The notes below the pieces were generated by a model. The model had not been told where the DNA came from, did no database searches, and saw only the letters and a list, made by a program, of their open reading frames with translations. Made by a program: the position numbers and the translations under genes. A stretch of DNA of 64,000 bases. Origin: Ruminococcus flavefaciens MA2007. Lineage in GTDB: Bacteria > Bacillota > Clostridia > Oscillospirales > Ruminococcaceae. Shown piece by piece: positions 34,011 through 43,286 of the stretch. Location: positions 124,001 to 188,000 of the forward strand of contig NZ_JHXF01000008.1 of NCBI RefSeq assembly GCF_000621845.1, in the 5' to 3' direction. Position 1 is the first letter of the stretch, and every line of letters starts with the position of its first letter.

Positions 34011-35288
34011 ATGAAAAAAGCAATAAAAGCATTTTTGAAAACACTGAAATGGTTCGGTATTATCCTTGTTTCGCTGATAATTATACTGCTGTTAGTACGG
34101 GCGATAGGCAGAATGATATACAATAAAACTCCCGAGGGCGGCATAAACGAGGAAATGTACATTGACGTCAATGGTCAGCAGCAGTGGATAAATATTTACG
34201 GCGAGGACAGGGATAATCCCGTTATGCTGTATCTTCACGGCGGTCCCGGAGGCGCTACCAGTGAAATGGACTGGAAAGTGCTGAGGAAGCTGGCAGGGGA
34301 TTACACTGTGGTCAACTGGGATCAGCGAGGCTGCGGCAAGACTCAGATACACTCTCCGCAGGAGGGGCTGATAACTTCTGAGCTCATGCAAAGTGATATC
34401 GACACAGTGGCGGACTTCATTCTTGAATATATGGGCAAGGATAAGCTGACTATACTTGGTCATTCGTGGGGAACTATGTACGGCGGAGAGTTTGTTATCC
34501 GTAATCCCGAAAAGGTGGATTGTATAATCGACCTTTCACTTTCCGTGGATAAAGATGTTACTGCGATGATGAACAAGGGCGTTGAGGATTATATCTCGGG
34601 AGCAATAGATTATCAGACTGCAATAGATAAGTACGGCGAAATATCGTTTATGTACTACAACTTTACAGGTGAGAGCTCCTGCCTTGACAGCAGCGAGAAG
34701 TACAGAAAGTATTTCAGTGCTGTAAAACAGATTATGACGGACTGGACGGTAAACAGCGAAGATGACCGCGTTTTTGCCGAACAGTTTGATCCGGATAAAA
34801 TGACAGAGCTGATATGCAGTTCCTCTGAGACTGATATTAAAAAAGCATCTCATATGTTTGGCGAAAGCGTTCTTCCTCTGACAGACAAGTATGTATACAG
34901 CGATGAGGAAGGACTGTTTGACGGCGGTGTAAATCCACTTGCAGCAGCTTTTTTCAATCCGTATTATTCGATCACAGATCATATAAAGAATAATTTTGGA
35001 GAAGATGTTTATTATCAGCCTGTTGATCCTGCAAATGAAAAAAGCGGTGATGTGTGTGGTGTACTGCTTGATGAATTTGATCTGAGCGAAAAGACAGAAT
35101 ATAAGGTTCCGGTTTATGTTTTGCAGGGCAGCAATGACGATTACTGCGGCGTAATCAAGACATATTTTGACAGAATAAACGCTCCAGATAAAGAATTTCG
35201 GTATATTGACGGCGGACATATGTCAACTATGCTCCATTCCGAGGAGCTGGCACAGTTTGTGCATGAGATAAAAGAAAAAAACAGGTAG
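34011..35288 (+). CDS. Membrane-anchored alpha/beta hydrolase
   Basis: 425 aa. Residues 9-32 form one membrane helix (WFGIILVSLIIILLLVRAIG), so the enzyme domain is likely outside the cell. The oxyanion motif HGGPGG and the fold resemble proline iminopeptidases; the nucleophile is Ser152 in GHSWG, the acid is probably Asp in GSNDDYCG and the His is in DGGHMS. Length is greater than soluble relatives because of the lid region. The substrate is unknown; ester or peptide hydrolysis is possible. The ribosome site is AAAGGAGAT. It stands alone between the que leader and pncB. Confidence 0.82.
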   Translation: MKKAIKAFLKTLKWFGIILVSLIIILLLVRAIGRMIYNKTPEGGINEEMYIDVNGQQQWINIYGEDRDNPVMLYLHGGPGGATSEMDWKVLRKLAGDYTVVNWDQRGCGKTQIHSPQEGLITSELMQSDIDTVADFILEYMGKDKLTILGHSWGTMYGGEFVIRNPEKVDCIIDLSLSVDKDVTAMMNKGVEDYISGAIDYQTAIDKYGEISFMYYNFTGESSCLDSSEKYRKYFSAVKQIMTDWTVNSEDDRVFAEQFDPDKMTELICSSSETDIKKASHMFGESVLPLTDKYVYSDEEGLFDGGVNPLAAAFFNPYYSITDHIKNNFGEDVYYQPVDPANEKSGDVCGVLLDEFDLSEKTEYKVPVYVLQGSNDDYCGVIKTYFDRINAPDKEFRYIDGGHMSTMLHSEELAQFVHEIKEKNR

Positions 35289-35291
35289 CTT

Positions 35292-35370
35292 TTGTAGGGG
35301 GCGATGCCTACATCGCCCCGTTAGTTTTTTAATAAATCGGGCTGATGTGGGCATCAGCCACTACACAGTG
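35292..35370. repeat. GTAGGGG-type palindromic repeat
   Basis: TGTAGGGGGCGATG...CATCGCCCC hairpin followed by a second partial unit (GGGCTGATGTGGGCATCAGCC). Related to units at 7036 and 9863. May act as the terminator of the hydrolase gene. Confidence 0.55.
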
Positions 35371-35413
35371 ATCAAATAACCGATTTTTAATCGGACAGAA
35401 AGGAATAAAAACT

Positions 35414-36613
35414 ATGAAGCTCCAACCAATTGTCGTATCACTGCTGGATACTGACCTGTACAAGTTCAACATGGATCAGGTCATCTTCCACAAGCACACA
35501 GACTTATGCGGTCAGTACTACTTCAAGTGCCGCAACAAGGACGTTGTTTTCACTGCCGAAATGGTGCAGGAGATAAACGACCAGATCGACCACCTCTGCT
35601 CTCTCACATTCAAGAAAGAAGAGCTGGACTATCTCCGCTCCATACGCTTTATCAAGGACGACTACGTTGAGTTCCTGAGACTGTGGAGACCTATCCGCGA
35701 CTACGTTACTGCTGAGCTTGACGGCAACGGTCAGCTTCAGATAGTTGTTGACGGACCGCTGTTCTCTGCAATGCAGTTCGAGATATATCTCCTTGAAATT
35801 GTCAACGAGGTTTACTTCCGCATGAAGTTCGATTACGAGAAGCTGAGAAAGTCCGCTGAGGAGCGCCTTGACGCAAAGATAAAGGCTCTCAGCGACGGCA
35901 CATATACATTCAAGTTTGCGGAGTTCGGCTGCCGCAGACGACTTTCCCGCGAGTGGGAGGACGTTGTGGTGAAGCGTCTGTGCACCGAGACAGACAAGTG
36001 CGTGGGTACTTCCAATGTTTACCTTGCAATGAAGTACAATGTAACTCCTATCGGCACATATGCACATGAGTTCGTGCAGATGTATCAGGGAATCGACTCC
36101 ATACCTCTTGCTTACACCAACCACTATGCAATGAACGACTGGTACAACGAGTATCAGGGCGATAACGGTACTGCGCTTACCGATACGGTGACTACAGACC
36201 TGTTTCTGCTTGATTTCAACCGCTCAATGGTCAATAACTATACGGGAGTCCGTCACGACAGCGGCGATCCCTATGCATGGGGCGAGAAGATAATAGCACA
36301 CTACAAGAAGTACGGCGTTGATCCGAAGACAAAGCTCCTGCTTTTCAGCGACAGTCTTGACTTTGACCGCGCACAGAAGCTGTATGAGTACTTCTGCGAC
36401 AAGACCAAGGTGTCCTTTGGCATAGGAACATTCTGCTCAAACGATACCGAGGAGACAGCTCTCAATATCGTTATAAAGCTACAGTACGTCAACGGACGTC
36501 CCGTTGCGAAGCTCTCCGACGATATCGGCAAGGCTATGTGCCGTGACGAGGATTATCTTGAGTATCTCAAGCGCTCCGTGGAGTTCAGGATACAGAGAGA
36601 ATCCAATAAATAA
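35414..36613 (+). CDS. pncB: Nicotinate phosphoribosyltransferase
   Basis: NAD salvage: nicotinate plus PRPP to NaMN, ATP-assisted. 399 aa, full length. Family features: LLDTDLYKFNMDQVI at the N-terminus, FAEFGCRRRLSRE, GTSNVYLA, HEFVQ and VRHDSGDPYAW with the phosphate-binding residues. The ribosome site is AAAGGA. Single gene with a strong terminator. A hairpin CCGATTTTTAATCGG precedes it, but no riboswitch is recognised. Confidence 0.95.
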   Translation: MKLQPIVVSLLDTDLYKFNMDQVIFHKHTDLCGQYYFKCRNKDVVFTAEMVQEINDQIDHLCSLTFKKEELDYLRSIRFIKDDYVEFLRLWRPIRDYVTAELDGNGQLQIVVDGPLFSAMQFEIYLLEIVNEVYFRMKFDYEKLRKSAEERLDAKIKALSDGTYTFKFAEFGCRRRLSREWEDVVVKRLCTETDKCVGTSNVYLAMKYNVTPIGTYAHEFVQMYQGIDSIPLAYTNHYAMNDWYNEYQGDNGTALTDTVTTDLFLLDFNRSMVNNYTGVRHDSGDPYAWGEKIIAHYKKYGVDPKTKLLLFSDSLDFDRAQKLYEYFCDKTKVSFGIGTFCSNDTEETALNIVIKLQYVNGRPVAKLSDDIGKAMCRDEDYLEYLKRSVEFRIQRESNK

Positions 36614-36629
36614 GACAAATACAAATAAA

Positions 36630-36666
36630 AACTCGCCTGTTTTTGAAAAGCAGGCGAGTTTTTTAT
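36630..36666 (+). terminator. Terminator of pncB (works both ways)
   Basis: AACTCGCCTG...CAGGCGAGTT with following TTTTTT; the A-run on the other side also gives a terminator for eno reading left. Confidence 0.88.
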
Positions 36667-36703
36667 GAATAGGAAGGTTCATGAAGATTTCAGCACTATT
36701 TTC

Positions 36704-38014
<1,311 letters not shown>

Positions 38015-38040
38015 TTATAATATATTTAATGTGAATACTC

Positions 38041-38116
38041 ACATTATTGGCATTAGCAGGCTCAAAAATACAAAATATTCGCACTTATTCTGTATGACCG
38101 AAAGGAGCCTGCTATA
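38041..38116 (-). other. Hairpin in the enolase leader
   Basis: GCAGGCTC (about 38108-38115 on the minus read) pairs with GAGCCTGC (38058-38065), enclosing about 40 nt, inside the eno untranslated leader. A second small stem GTTAGAAAGCTCTAAC lies at 38131-38146. Possible mRNA stabiliser or regulator; no known class recognised. Confidence 0.4.
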
Positions 38117-38152
38117 ATGATTTATTCTTGTTAGAAAGCTCTAACATATTTG

Positions 38153-38181
38153 ATTATATCATCGCAAACTTGCTGTGTCAA
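38153..38181 (-). promoter_or_regulatory. Promoter of eno
   Basis: Minus strand: -35 TTGACA, 17-bp spacer, -10 TATAAT. Confidence 0.8.
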
Positions 38182-38438
38182 TCGTTACTTATAATATTTG
38201 TATACACTAACATCTTGTAAAGTGAATTTGAAAGTTTTAGTGTTGAACATTAACAATTATCCATTCGGGCATTATGATTACTCACGAAAAGGGGAGAGGA
38301 TTGTTGCTCAGGGTTTACAGTCGGAATTTTTAAGTTTAAGTGAAGAAAGAGGTTTTTTATTTGCAACAAAATAATTGTTAGACAAAACTTACATTTTGTT
38401 ATTTGATACAAACTTTATTTCTGCATCTTTTCAAATCA

Positions 38439-38500
38439 TTGACAAATCATATTTATGGTGATATTATTGCTATGTTATAAAACACTAACGTTATGTATCA
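38439..38500 (+). promoter_or_regulatory. feo promoter with operator-like sequence
   Basis: -35 TTGACA (38439-38444), 17-bp spacer, -10 TATTAT (38462-38467), then GTTATAAAACACTAACG with half-site ACACTAAC at 38482-38489. The same order and nearly the same sequence follow the promoter at 41869. A further ACACTAAC lies at 38204-38211. The remaining gap 38212-38438 is AT-rich without a recognised gene. Confidence 0.6.
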
Positions 38501-38554
38501 ATAAATTGCACTACAATTAATAATAAAAATTAATTTGGAATGGAAGGATGAGAA

Positions 38555-38767
38555 ATGATGCCGCTTAGTTTGGCAGAGCCTGAAAAAGAGCTGACTATCA
38601 AAAAGCTTGGAGGAACTCCTGCAATACGTCAGCACCTTGAAAACCTCGGATTTACCGTAGGCGGAACGGTAACGCTCATAAACGTCCTTGGTGAAAACGT
38701 TATTGTTAAGGTCAAGGAGTCCCGTATCGCTATCGGTGCGGACATGGCTCGCAGAATAATGGTCTGA
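38555..38767 (+). CDS. feoA: FeoA-type SH3-like protein
   Basis: 70 aa. SH3-like FeoA fold: MPLSLAEPEKELTIKKLGGT, GFTVGGTVTLINVLGENVIV, SRIAIGADMARRIMV. FeoA helps the FeoB ferrous iron channel. First gene of the feo operon, 12 bp before a second FeoA-like gene; two feoA genes in tandem are common in clostridia. Ribosome site GGAAGGA. Confidence 0.9.
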   Translation: MMPLSLAEPEKELTIKKLGGTPAIRQHLENLGFTVGGTVTLINVLGENVIVKVKESRIAIGADMARRIMV

Positions 38768-38779
38768 TAGGAGGATATT

Positions 38780-39001
38780 ATGAAGACACTCAGGGAAACA
38801 GCTGTTGGTTCAACGGCAAAGGTGAAGAAGCTTCACGGAGAGGGTGCGATAAAGCGCCGTATCATGGACATGGGACTTACTAAGGGTACGGAAGTTTTTG
38901 TCCGCAAGGTAGCTCCTCTCGGCGATCCGATCGAGATAAAGGTACGCGGATATGAGCTATCGCTCAGAAAGGCAGACGCGGAACTGATAGAAGTTGAATA
39001 A
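38780..39001 (+). CDS. feoA: Second FeoA-type SH3-like protein
   Basis: 73 aa: LRETAVGSTAKVKKLHGEGA, RRIMDMGLTKGTEVFVRKVA and GDPIEIKVRGYELSLRKADA are typical FeoA. It is closer to the FeoA consensus than the first copy. It lies 74 bp before feoB. Confidence 0.92.
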   Translation: MKTLRETAVGSTAKVKKLHGEGAIKRRIMDMGLTKGTEVFVRKVAPLGDPIEIKVRGYELSLRKADAELIEVE

Positions 39002-39075
39002 CAACGAAACGGGACGGAATGTCCTTGAATTTTCGTACATAAGTTAGTTATAAATAACCTGAAAGGAAGATATTA

Positions 39076-41484
39076 ATGGAACTGCGAATAGCACTTGCAG
39101 GAAACCCGAATGCAGGTAAGACCACACTGTTCAATGCGTTAACAGGCTCTAACCAGTTTGTCGGAAACTGGCCCGGAGTTACTGTTGAGAAGAAGGAAGG
39201 AAAGCTGAAGAAGCACAATGATGTTATCGTTACAGACCTTCCCGGAATCTACTCGTTATCGCCTTATACTCTCGAAGAAGTCGTTGCAAGAAACTATCTC
39301 ATCGAAACAAGACCTGACGCTATACTTAACATCATCGACGGAACGAATCTGGAGCGAAATCTCTATCTCACAACTCAGCTTGTTGAGCTGGGAATTCCTG
39401 TTGTATGTGCAATAAATATGATAGACGTCGTAAATAAAAACGGCGACAAGATCAAGATCGACGAGCTTTCCAAGCAGCTCGGCTGCAAGATCGTTGAGAT
39501 ATCCGCGCTGAAAGGCACGGGAGTTGACGAGGCTGCGGAGGCTGCTATAGCTGCTGCAAAGAACGGTAAGACGATCCCTCAGCACACATTCAGCGGACCT
39601 GTTGAGCACGCTATCGCTCATATCGAGGAGGCTGTTCTTCACGAAATGCCCGAGGAGCAGCAGCGCTGGTACGCTATCAAGGTATTCGAGCGCGATGAAA
39701 AGGTTCTTGAAATGCTGAGTATCCCCGAAAATGTGCAGAAGCACATCGAAGAGGATATAGTGGCTGCCGAAAAGGAGCTTGATGATGACGCAGAGAGCAT
39801 AATCACCAACGAGCGATATGTTTACATAGCTAACGTTATCAAGGCTTGCTATAAGAAGAAAAATGCAGGAAGCCTTACAGCTTCCGATAAGATAGACAAG
39901 ATAGTCACAAACCGCTGGCTGGGACTTCCTATCTTTGCGATAATCATGACTCTTGTTTACCTCATCGCCATGAAAGGTCCGGGTGCTTGGGCTACCGACT
40001 GGACAAACGATAATCTCTTCGGTGACGGTTTCCACTTGCTCGGCATATCGGGAGACTATGGCGACGTTTCCGAAAGATACGCAGACGCACAGCAGATAAT
40101 CGACGGCTATGACGCATACGTTGAGGAAAACGGCAGCGCTCCCGTAGATGAGTTCACATACTTTGTCGAGGACGAGGAAACTCTTGAAACAACAGAGGAA
40201 ACAGCTTCTGTTGCCGACTATGAAGAAGCATTAAAGACAGTTGAGGAGATAGGCGAGGAGCCCGATCCTGCTGACTACGGCGTATTCGTACCAAGTATCC
40301 CTGCAATAATCGAAAGCGGTCTTGACAAGGTCGGCGCAGCTGACTGGCTCAAGGGACTTATCCTTGACGGTATCGTTGCAGGTGTGGGTGCAGTTCTCGG
40401 ATTTGTTCCGCAGATGTTAGTGCTGTTCTTCCTGCTTGCTTTCCTTGAAGCCTGCGGCTATATGGCTCGTATCGCATTCGTACTTGACCGAGTATTCCGC
40501 AAGTTCGGTCTCTCGGGCAAGTCTTTCATTCCTATGCTTGTTGGCGTAGGCTGCGGCGTTCCCGGTATCATGGCTTCAAGAACCATCGAGAACGAGCGTG
40601 ACAGACGTATGACAATAATGACAACAACATTCATTCCATGCGGAGCAAAGGTTCCGTTCATCGCAATGATCGCAGGTGCTATCTTCGGCGGTTCACCTAT
40701 CATCTCGGTATCAGCTTACTTCATCGGTATGGCAGCTATCATCGTTTCGGGTATCATGCTGAAAAAGACAGCAATGTTCTCGGGCGAGCCTGCACCATTC
40801 GTTATGGAGCTCCCTGCATACCATATGCCTACTATGAGCAACGTTCTCCGTTCAATGTGGGAGCGCGGCTGGTCGTTCATCAAAAAGGCTGGTTCTATCA
40901 TTCTCATTTCCACAATTGTTATCTGGTTCCTGTCACGTTTCGGAACAGTTGACGGCAGCTTCGGAATGCTTGAAGAGGATCAGCTTGACAGCTCTCTCCT
41001 TGCAGGCTTCGGCGGACTTATCGCATGGATATTCTCGCCTCTTGGCTGGGGCAACTGGCAGGCAGCCGTTGCTTCTATCACAGGTCTTGTTGCAAAGGAG
41101 AATATCGTCGGAACAATGGGCGTTCTCTACGGCGGCGGAGACGGCACAGTATGGGAGAACATCGGCGCAGTATTCACCAGTGTAACAGGCTTCTCATTCC
41201 TTGTGTTCAATCTCCTCTGTGCACCTTGCTTCGCAGCTATCGGTGCTATCAAGCGTGAGATGAACAACGCCAAGTGGACAGCATTCGCTATTATTTATCA
41301 GTGCTGCTTTGCTTATGCTATCGCACTTATGATAACACAGTTCGGCGGACTTTTCACAGGTGACGCAAACATTATCGGTGTTATCGCAGCAGTTCTTATT
41401 CTTGCATTTATGTGCTATATGCTCTTTGTCAAGAAGTACCATGAGGCTTCAAAGTTCAAGGGCAACGTAAAGGTAAAGGCATAA
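39076..41484 (+). CDS. feoB: Ferrous iron transport protein B
   Basis: GTP-dependent ferrous iron uptake protein of the cytoplasmic membrane. 802 aa. G domain: G1 GNPNAGKTT, G3 DLPG, G4 NMID, then a helical GDI domain, and the gate region with CGAKVPFIAMIAGAIF and GVGCGVPGIMASRT. Between the first membrane helix (about residue 305) and the conserved DWLKGLILDG segment (about 424) there is an extra acidic segment of roughly 90 residues (YVEENGSAPVDEFTYFVEDE...), absent from most FeoB proteins I know. It probably sits outside the membrane. Followed by the Cys-rich partner protein. Confidence 0.96.
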   Translation: MELRIALAGNPNAGKTTLFNALTGSNQFVGNWPGVTVEKKEGKLKKHNDVIVTDLPGIYSLSPYTLEEVVARNYLIETRPDAILNIIDGTNLERNLYLTTQLVELGIPVVCAINMIDVVNKNGDKIKIDELSKQLGCKIVEISALKGTGVDEAAEAAIAAAKNGKTIPQHTFSGPVEHAIAHIEEAVLHEMPEEQQRWYAIKVFERDEKVLEMLSIPENVQKHIEEDIVAAEKELDDDAESIITNERYVYIANVIKACYKKKNAGSLTASDKIDKIVTNRWLGLPIFAIIMTLVYLIAMKGPGAWATDWTNDNLFGDGFHLLGISGDYGDVSERYADAQQIIDGYDAYVEENGSAPVDEFTYFVEDEETLETTEETASVADYEEALKTVEEIGEEPDPADYGVFVPSIPAIIESGLDKVGAADWLKGLILDGIVAGVGAVLGFVPQMLVLFFLLAFLEACGYMARIAFVLDRVFRKFGLSGKSFIPMLVGVGCGVPGIMASRTIENERDRRMTIMTTTFIPCGAKVPFIAMIAGAIFGGSPIISVSAYFIGMAAIIVSGIMLKKTAMFSGEPAPFVMELPAYHMPTMSNVLRSMWERGWSFIKKAGSIILISTIVIWFLSRFGTVDGSFGMLEEDQLDSSLLAGFGGLIAWIFSPLGWGNWQAAVASITGLVAKENIVGTMGVLYGGGDGTVWENIGAVFTSVTGFSFLVFNLLCAPCFAAIGAIKREMNNAKWTAFAIIYQCCFAYAIALMITQFGGLFTGDANIIGVIAAVLILAFMCYMLFVKKYHEASKFKGNVKVKA

Positions 41485-41496
41485 AGGAGTGGTAAT

Positions 41497-41670
41497 ATGC
41501 TCGCATGGTTCGCTGACAATCTTGGAACTATCGTCGTAACTCTGATACTTATAGCTATTGTTGCGCTTATAATCGCAAAGATGATACGTGACAAAAAAAG
41601 CGGAAAGAGCAACGGCGGCTGCGGCTGTGGCTGCGAGCACTGTGCAATGCACGGAAAATGCCATAAGTAA
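41497..41670 (+). CDS. FeoB-associated Cys-rich membrane protein
   Basis: 57 aa. One membrane helix (about residues 9-30), a short basic stretch, then a Cys/His-rich tail GGCGCGCEHCAMHGKCHK. Such proteins follow feoB in many clostridia and may bind iron on the cytoplasmic side. Start ATG at 41497 after AAAGGAG, 12 bp after feoB. It ends 6 bp before a terminator. Confidence 0.88.
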   Translation: MLAWFADNLGTIVVTLILIAIVALIIAKMIRDKKSGKSNGGCGCGCEHCAMHGKCHK

Positions 41671-41676
41671 CAGAAT

Positions 41677-41705
41677 AACGCCCTCAGACATCTGGGGGCG
41701 TTAAT
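41677..41705 (+). terminator. Terminator of the feo operon
   Basis: AACGCCCTCAGA / TCTGGGGGCGTT with a 2-base loop, then AATTA. Confidence 0.75.
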
Positions 41706-41793
41706 TATGGATATATCAGGGTAAAATGGTGTTTCCACAGTCTAACTCTGAAGAGACTTTAATATGCTTATGCTCATAATATAATAATCCTAA

Positions 41794-41807
41794 TTAGTAT
41801 ATACTAA
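41794..41807. promoter_or_regulatory. Palindrome TTAGTATATACTAA, candidate metal-regulator site
   Basis: Perfect 14-bp palindrome made of half-site ATACTAA(C). The half-site recurs at 41912-41919, 50013-50020 and, as ACACTAAC, at 38204 and 38482. Confidence 0.5.
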
Positions 41808-41868
41808 CAAAAATCCTTTTGCGCTTTTGTTGGTTATGTCAAACAGTTACAAATCAGTTTTTTATACC

Positions 41869-41932
41869 TTGACAACTGTAAGAATGAATGGTATTATAAT
41901 TGTGTTATAAAATACTAACTTTATGTTAGTAT
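41869..41932 (+). promoter_or_regulatory. Promoter plus 8-5-8 palindromic operator before the flavodoxin/reductase cluster
   Basis: -35 TTGACA (41869-41874), 17-bp spacer, -10 TATTAT (41892-41897), then GTTATAAAATACTAACTTTA leading into the palindrome ATACTAAC-TTTAT-GTTAGTAT (41912-41932). The layout matches the feo promoter at 38439. A DtxR- or Fur-type iron repressor is likely. The rest of the gap 41706-42014 shows only AT-rich sequence. Confidence 0.65.
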
Positions 41933-42014
41933 AGTAATTCAGTTAAGTGCCATTATTCCACGGCACTTGGTTTTAAATACTTATTTAGCTTCAACTAACC
42001 AAAAGGAGGATTTT

Positions 42015-42314
42015 ATGAGCATAGTAATCGTAGGCGGCAATGACCGCATGGCAACACGTTATCAGGATATCTGCAAATCTTTCAATCACAAGTCCAAGGT
42101 TTTCACACAAATGCCTGCGGACTTCGAGAACAAGCTTGGTACTCCTGATCTTATGGTAGTTTTCACAGGTACCTGTTCCCACAAAATGCTTGGAGCAGTC
42201 AAGAAGAGCTCCGAGAAAAACGGCGTACCCGTTGAACACGTTCACAGCTCCAGCGTAAGTGCGCTGAAACAGCTGCTTACAGACATCAATGGGCGAAAAT
42301 ATGTCCGAGCTTGA
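42015..42314 (+). CDS. DUF2325 protein
   Basis: 99 aa. MSIVIVGGNDRMATRYQDIC, VFTGTCSHKMLGAVK and HVHSSSVSALKQLL match the DUF2325 family, a small Rossmann-like domain with conserved Cys and His of unknown role, often next to iron genes. Ribosome site AAAGGAGG. First gene of the cluster and overlaps the next gene. Confidence 0.85.
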   Translation: MSIVIVGGNDRMATRYQDICKSFNHKSKVFTQMPADFENKLGTPDLMVVFTGTCSHKMLGAVKKSSEKNGVPVEHVHSSSVSALKQLLTDINGRKYVRA

Positions 42315-42873
42315 ACGCAGATGCATCGATAACGATCTTGCATTTCACTGCGCTCCCACGCTTTTGGGAGTAAAATGCGCAAATCTCATTTCTTTTGACA
42401 GAAATGAGCATACAATGGCAGAATATCTCCGTGAATTTACGGAAAAAATGTCAGTGTCGGGACTTTGTGCGGTACAGCTTTGCAAATGCAGGGAGCGTAC
42501 ACTTGTGTACATCTACAATGAAAAAATGCTCAGCGCATGGCTCAGTATGCCGCAGGTTCGGGACTTGCTTTCTGAGTACGGCTACACGGCTGATATGAGT
42601 ATCAGGGAAAAGCTTGACTTGCTTGCCTCGCGCATGAGCTGCGGCGGCTTTCCCCATGAGATAGGGGCATTTCTCGGGTATCCTGTGGGAGATATCCGCG
42701 GCTTTATCAGCAACAGCGGAAAGAACTGTCTGCTGTGCGGATACTGGAAGGTCTACGAAAACGCCGACAAAGCACGGCAGACCTTCAAAACTTATGATCG
42801 CTGCAGGGCAATCCTGTTCGATAGATTAAAATCAGGTCTGGACTTGTTTCAGGCAGTAGGAGGAAATATATGA
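42301..42873 (+). CDS. DUF3793 protein
   Basis: 190 aa, no known activity. Signatures of the family: HCAPTLLGVKCANLISF, LVYIYNEKML, FPHEIGAFLGYPVGDIRGFI and CGYWKVYENADKA, with several conserved Cys. The start may be 42289 or 42301; both overlap the DUF2325 gene. It overlaps the flavodoxin gene by 4 bp. DUF2325-DUF3793-flavodoxin is a recurring clostridial set linked to feo loci. Confidence 0.85.
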   Translation: MSELERRCIDNDLAFHCAPTLLGVKCANLISFDRNEHTMAEYLREFTEKMSVSGLCAVQLCKCRERTLVYIYNEKMLSAWLSMPQVRDLLSEYGYTADMSIREKLDLLASRMSCGGFPHEIGAFLGYPVGDIRGFISNSGKNCLLCGYWKVYENADKARQTFKTYDRCRAILFDRLKSGLDLFQAVGGNI

Positions 42874-43274
42874 AAACAGCAGTTATTTATTGGAGCGGCA
42901 CAGGCAACACCGAGGCAATGGCTAAGGCAGCTGCCGAGGGTGCAAATGCAGAGCTTTTTGAGGTATCAGAGTTCAGCGGCAATGTTGCAGATTACGACGC
43001 ATTCGCTTTCGGCTGCCCTGCAATGGGTGCAGAGGTGCTTGAAGAAGATACATTCGAGCCTTTCTTCACAGGCATCGAGGGTTCACTCAGCGGCAAGAAG
43101 GTTCTTCTCTTCGGTTCATACGGCTGGGGCGACGGCGAGTGGATGCGCAACTGGTATGACCGTACAAAGGCAGCAGGCGCAGAGCTTATCGGTGATGAGG
43201 GCTTTATCGTAAACGAAGCTGCTTCTGATGATGATCTTGCAAAGCTTAAAGAGCTTGCAGCAAAACTTGCGTAA
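42870..43274 (+). CDS. Flavodoxin
   Basis: 134-aa FMN electron carrier. FMN phosphate loop SGTGNTEAMA at residues 9-18, then FGCPAMGAEVL and FGSYGWGDGEWM, which hold the isoalloxazine ring. Short-chain type. It overlaps DUF3793 by 4 bp; ribosome site AGGAGG. Flavodoxins replace ferredoxin when iron is scarce, which fits the iron-type operator upstream. Confidence 0.94.
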   Translation: MKTAVIYWSGTGNTEAMAKAAAEGANAELFEVSEFSGNVADYDAFAFGCPAMGAEVLEEDTFEPFFTGIEGSLSGKKVLLFGSYGWGDGEWMRNWYDRTKAAGAELIGDEGFIVNEAASDDDLAKLKELAAKLA

Positions 43275-43286
43275 GGAGTTATAGAA

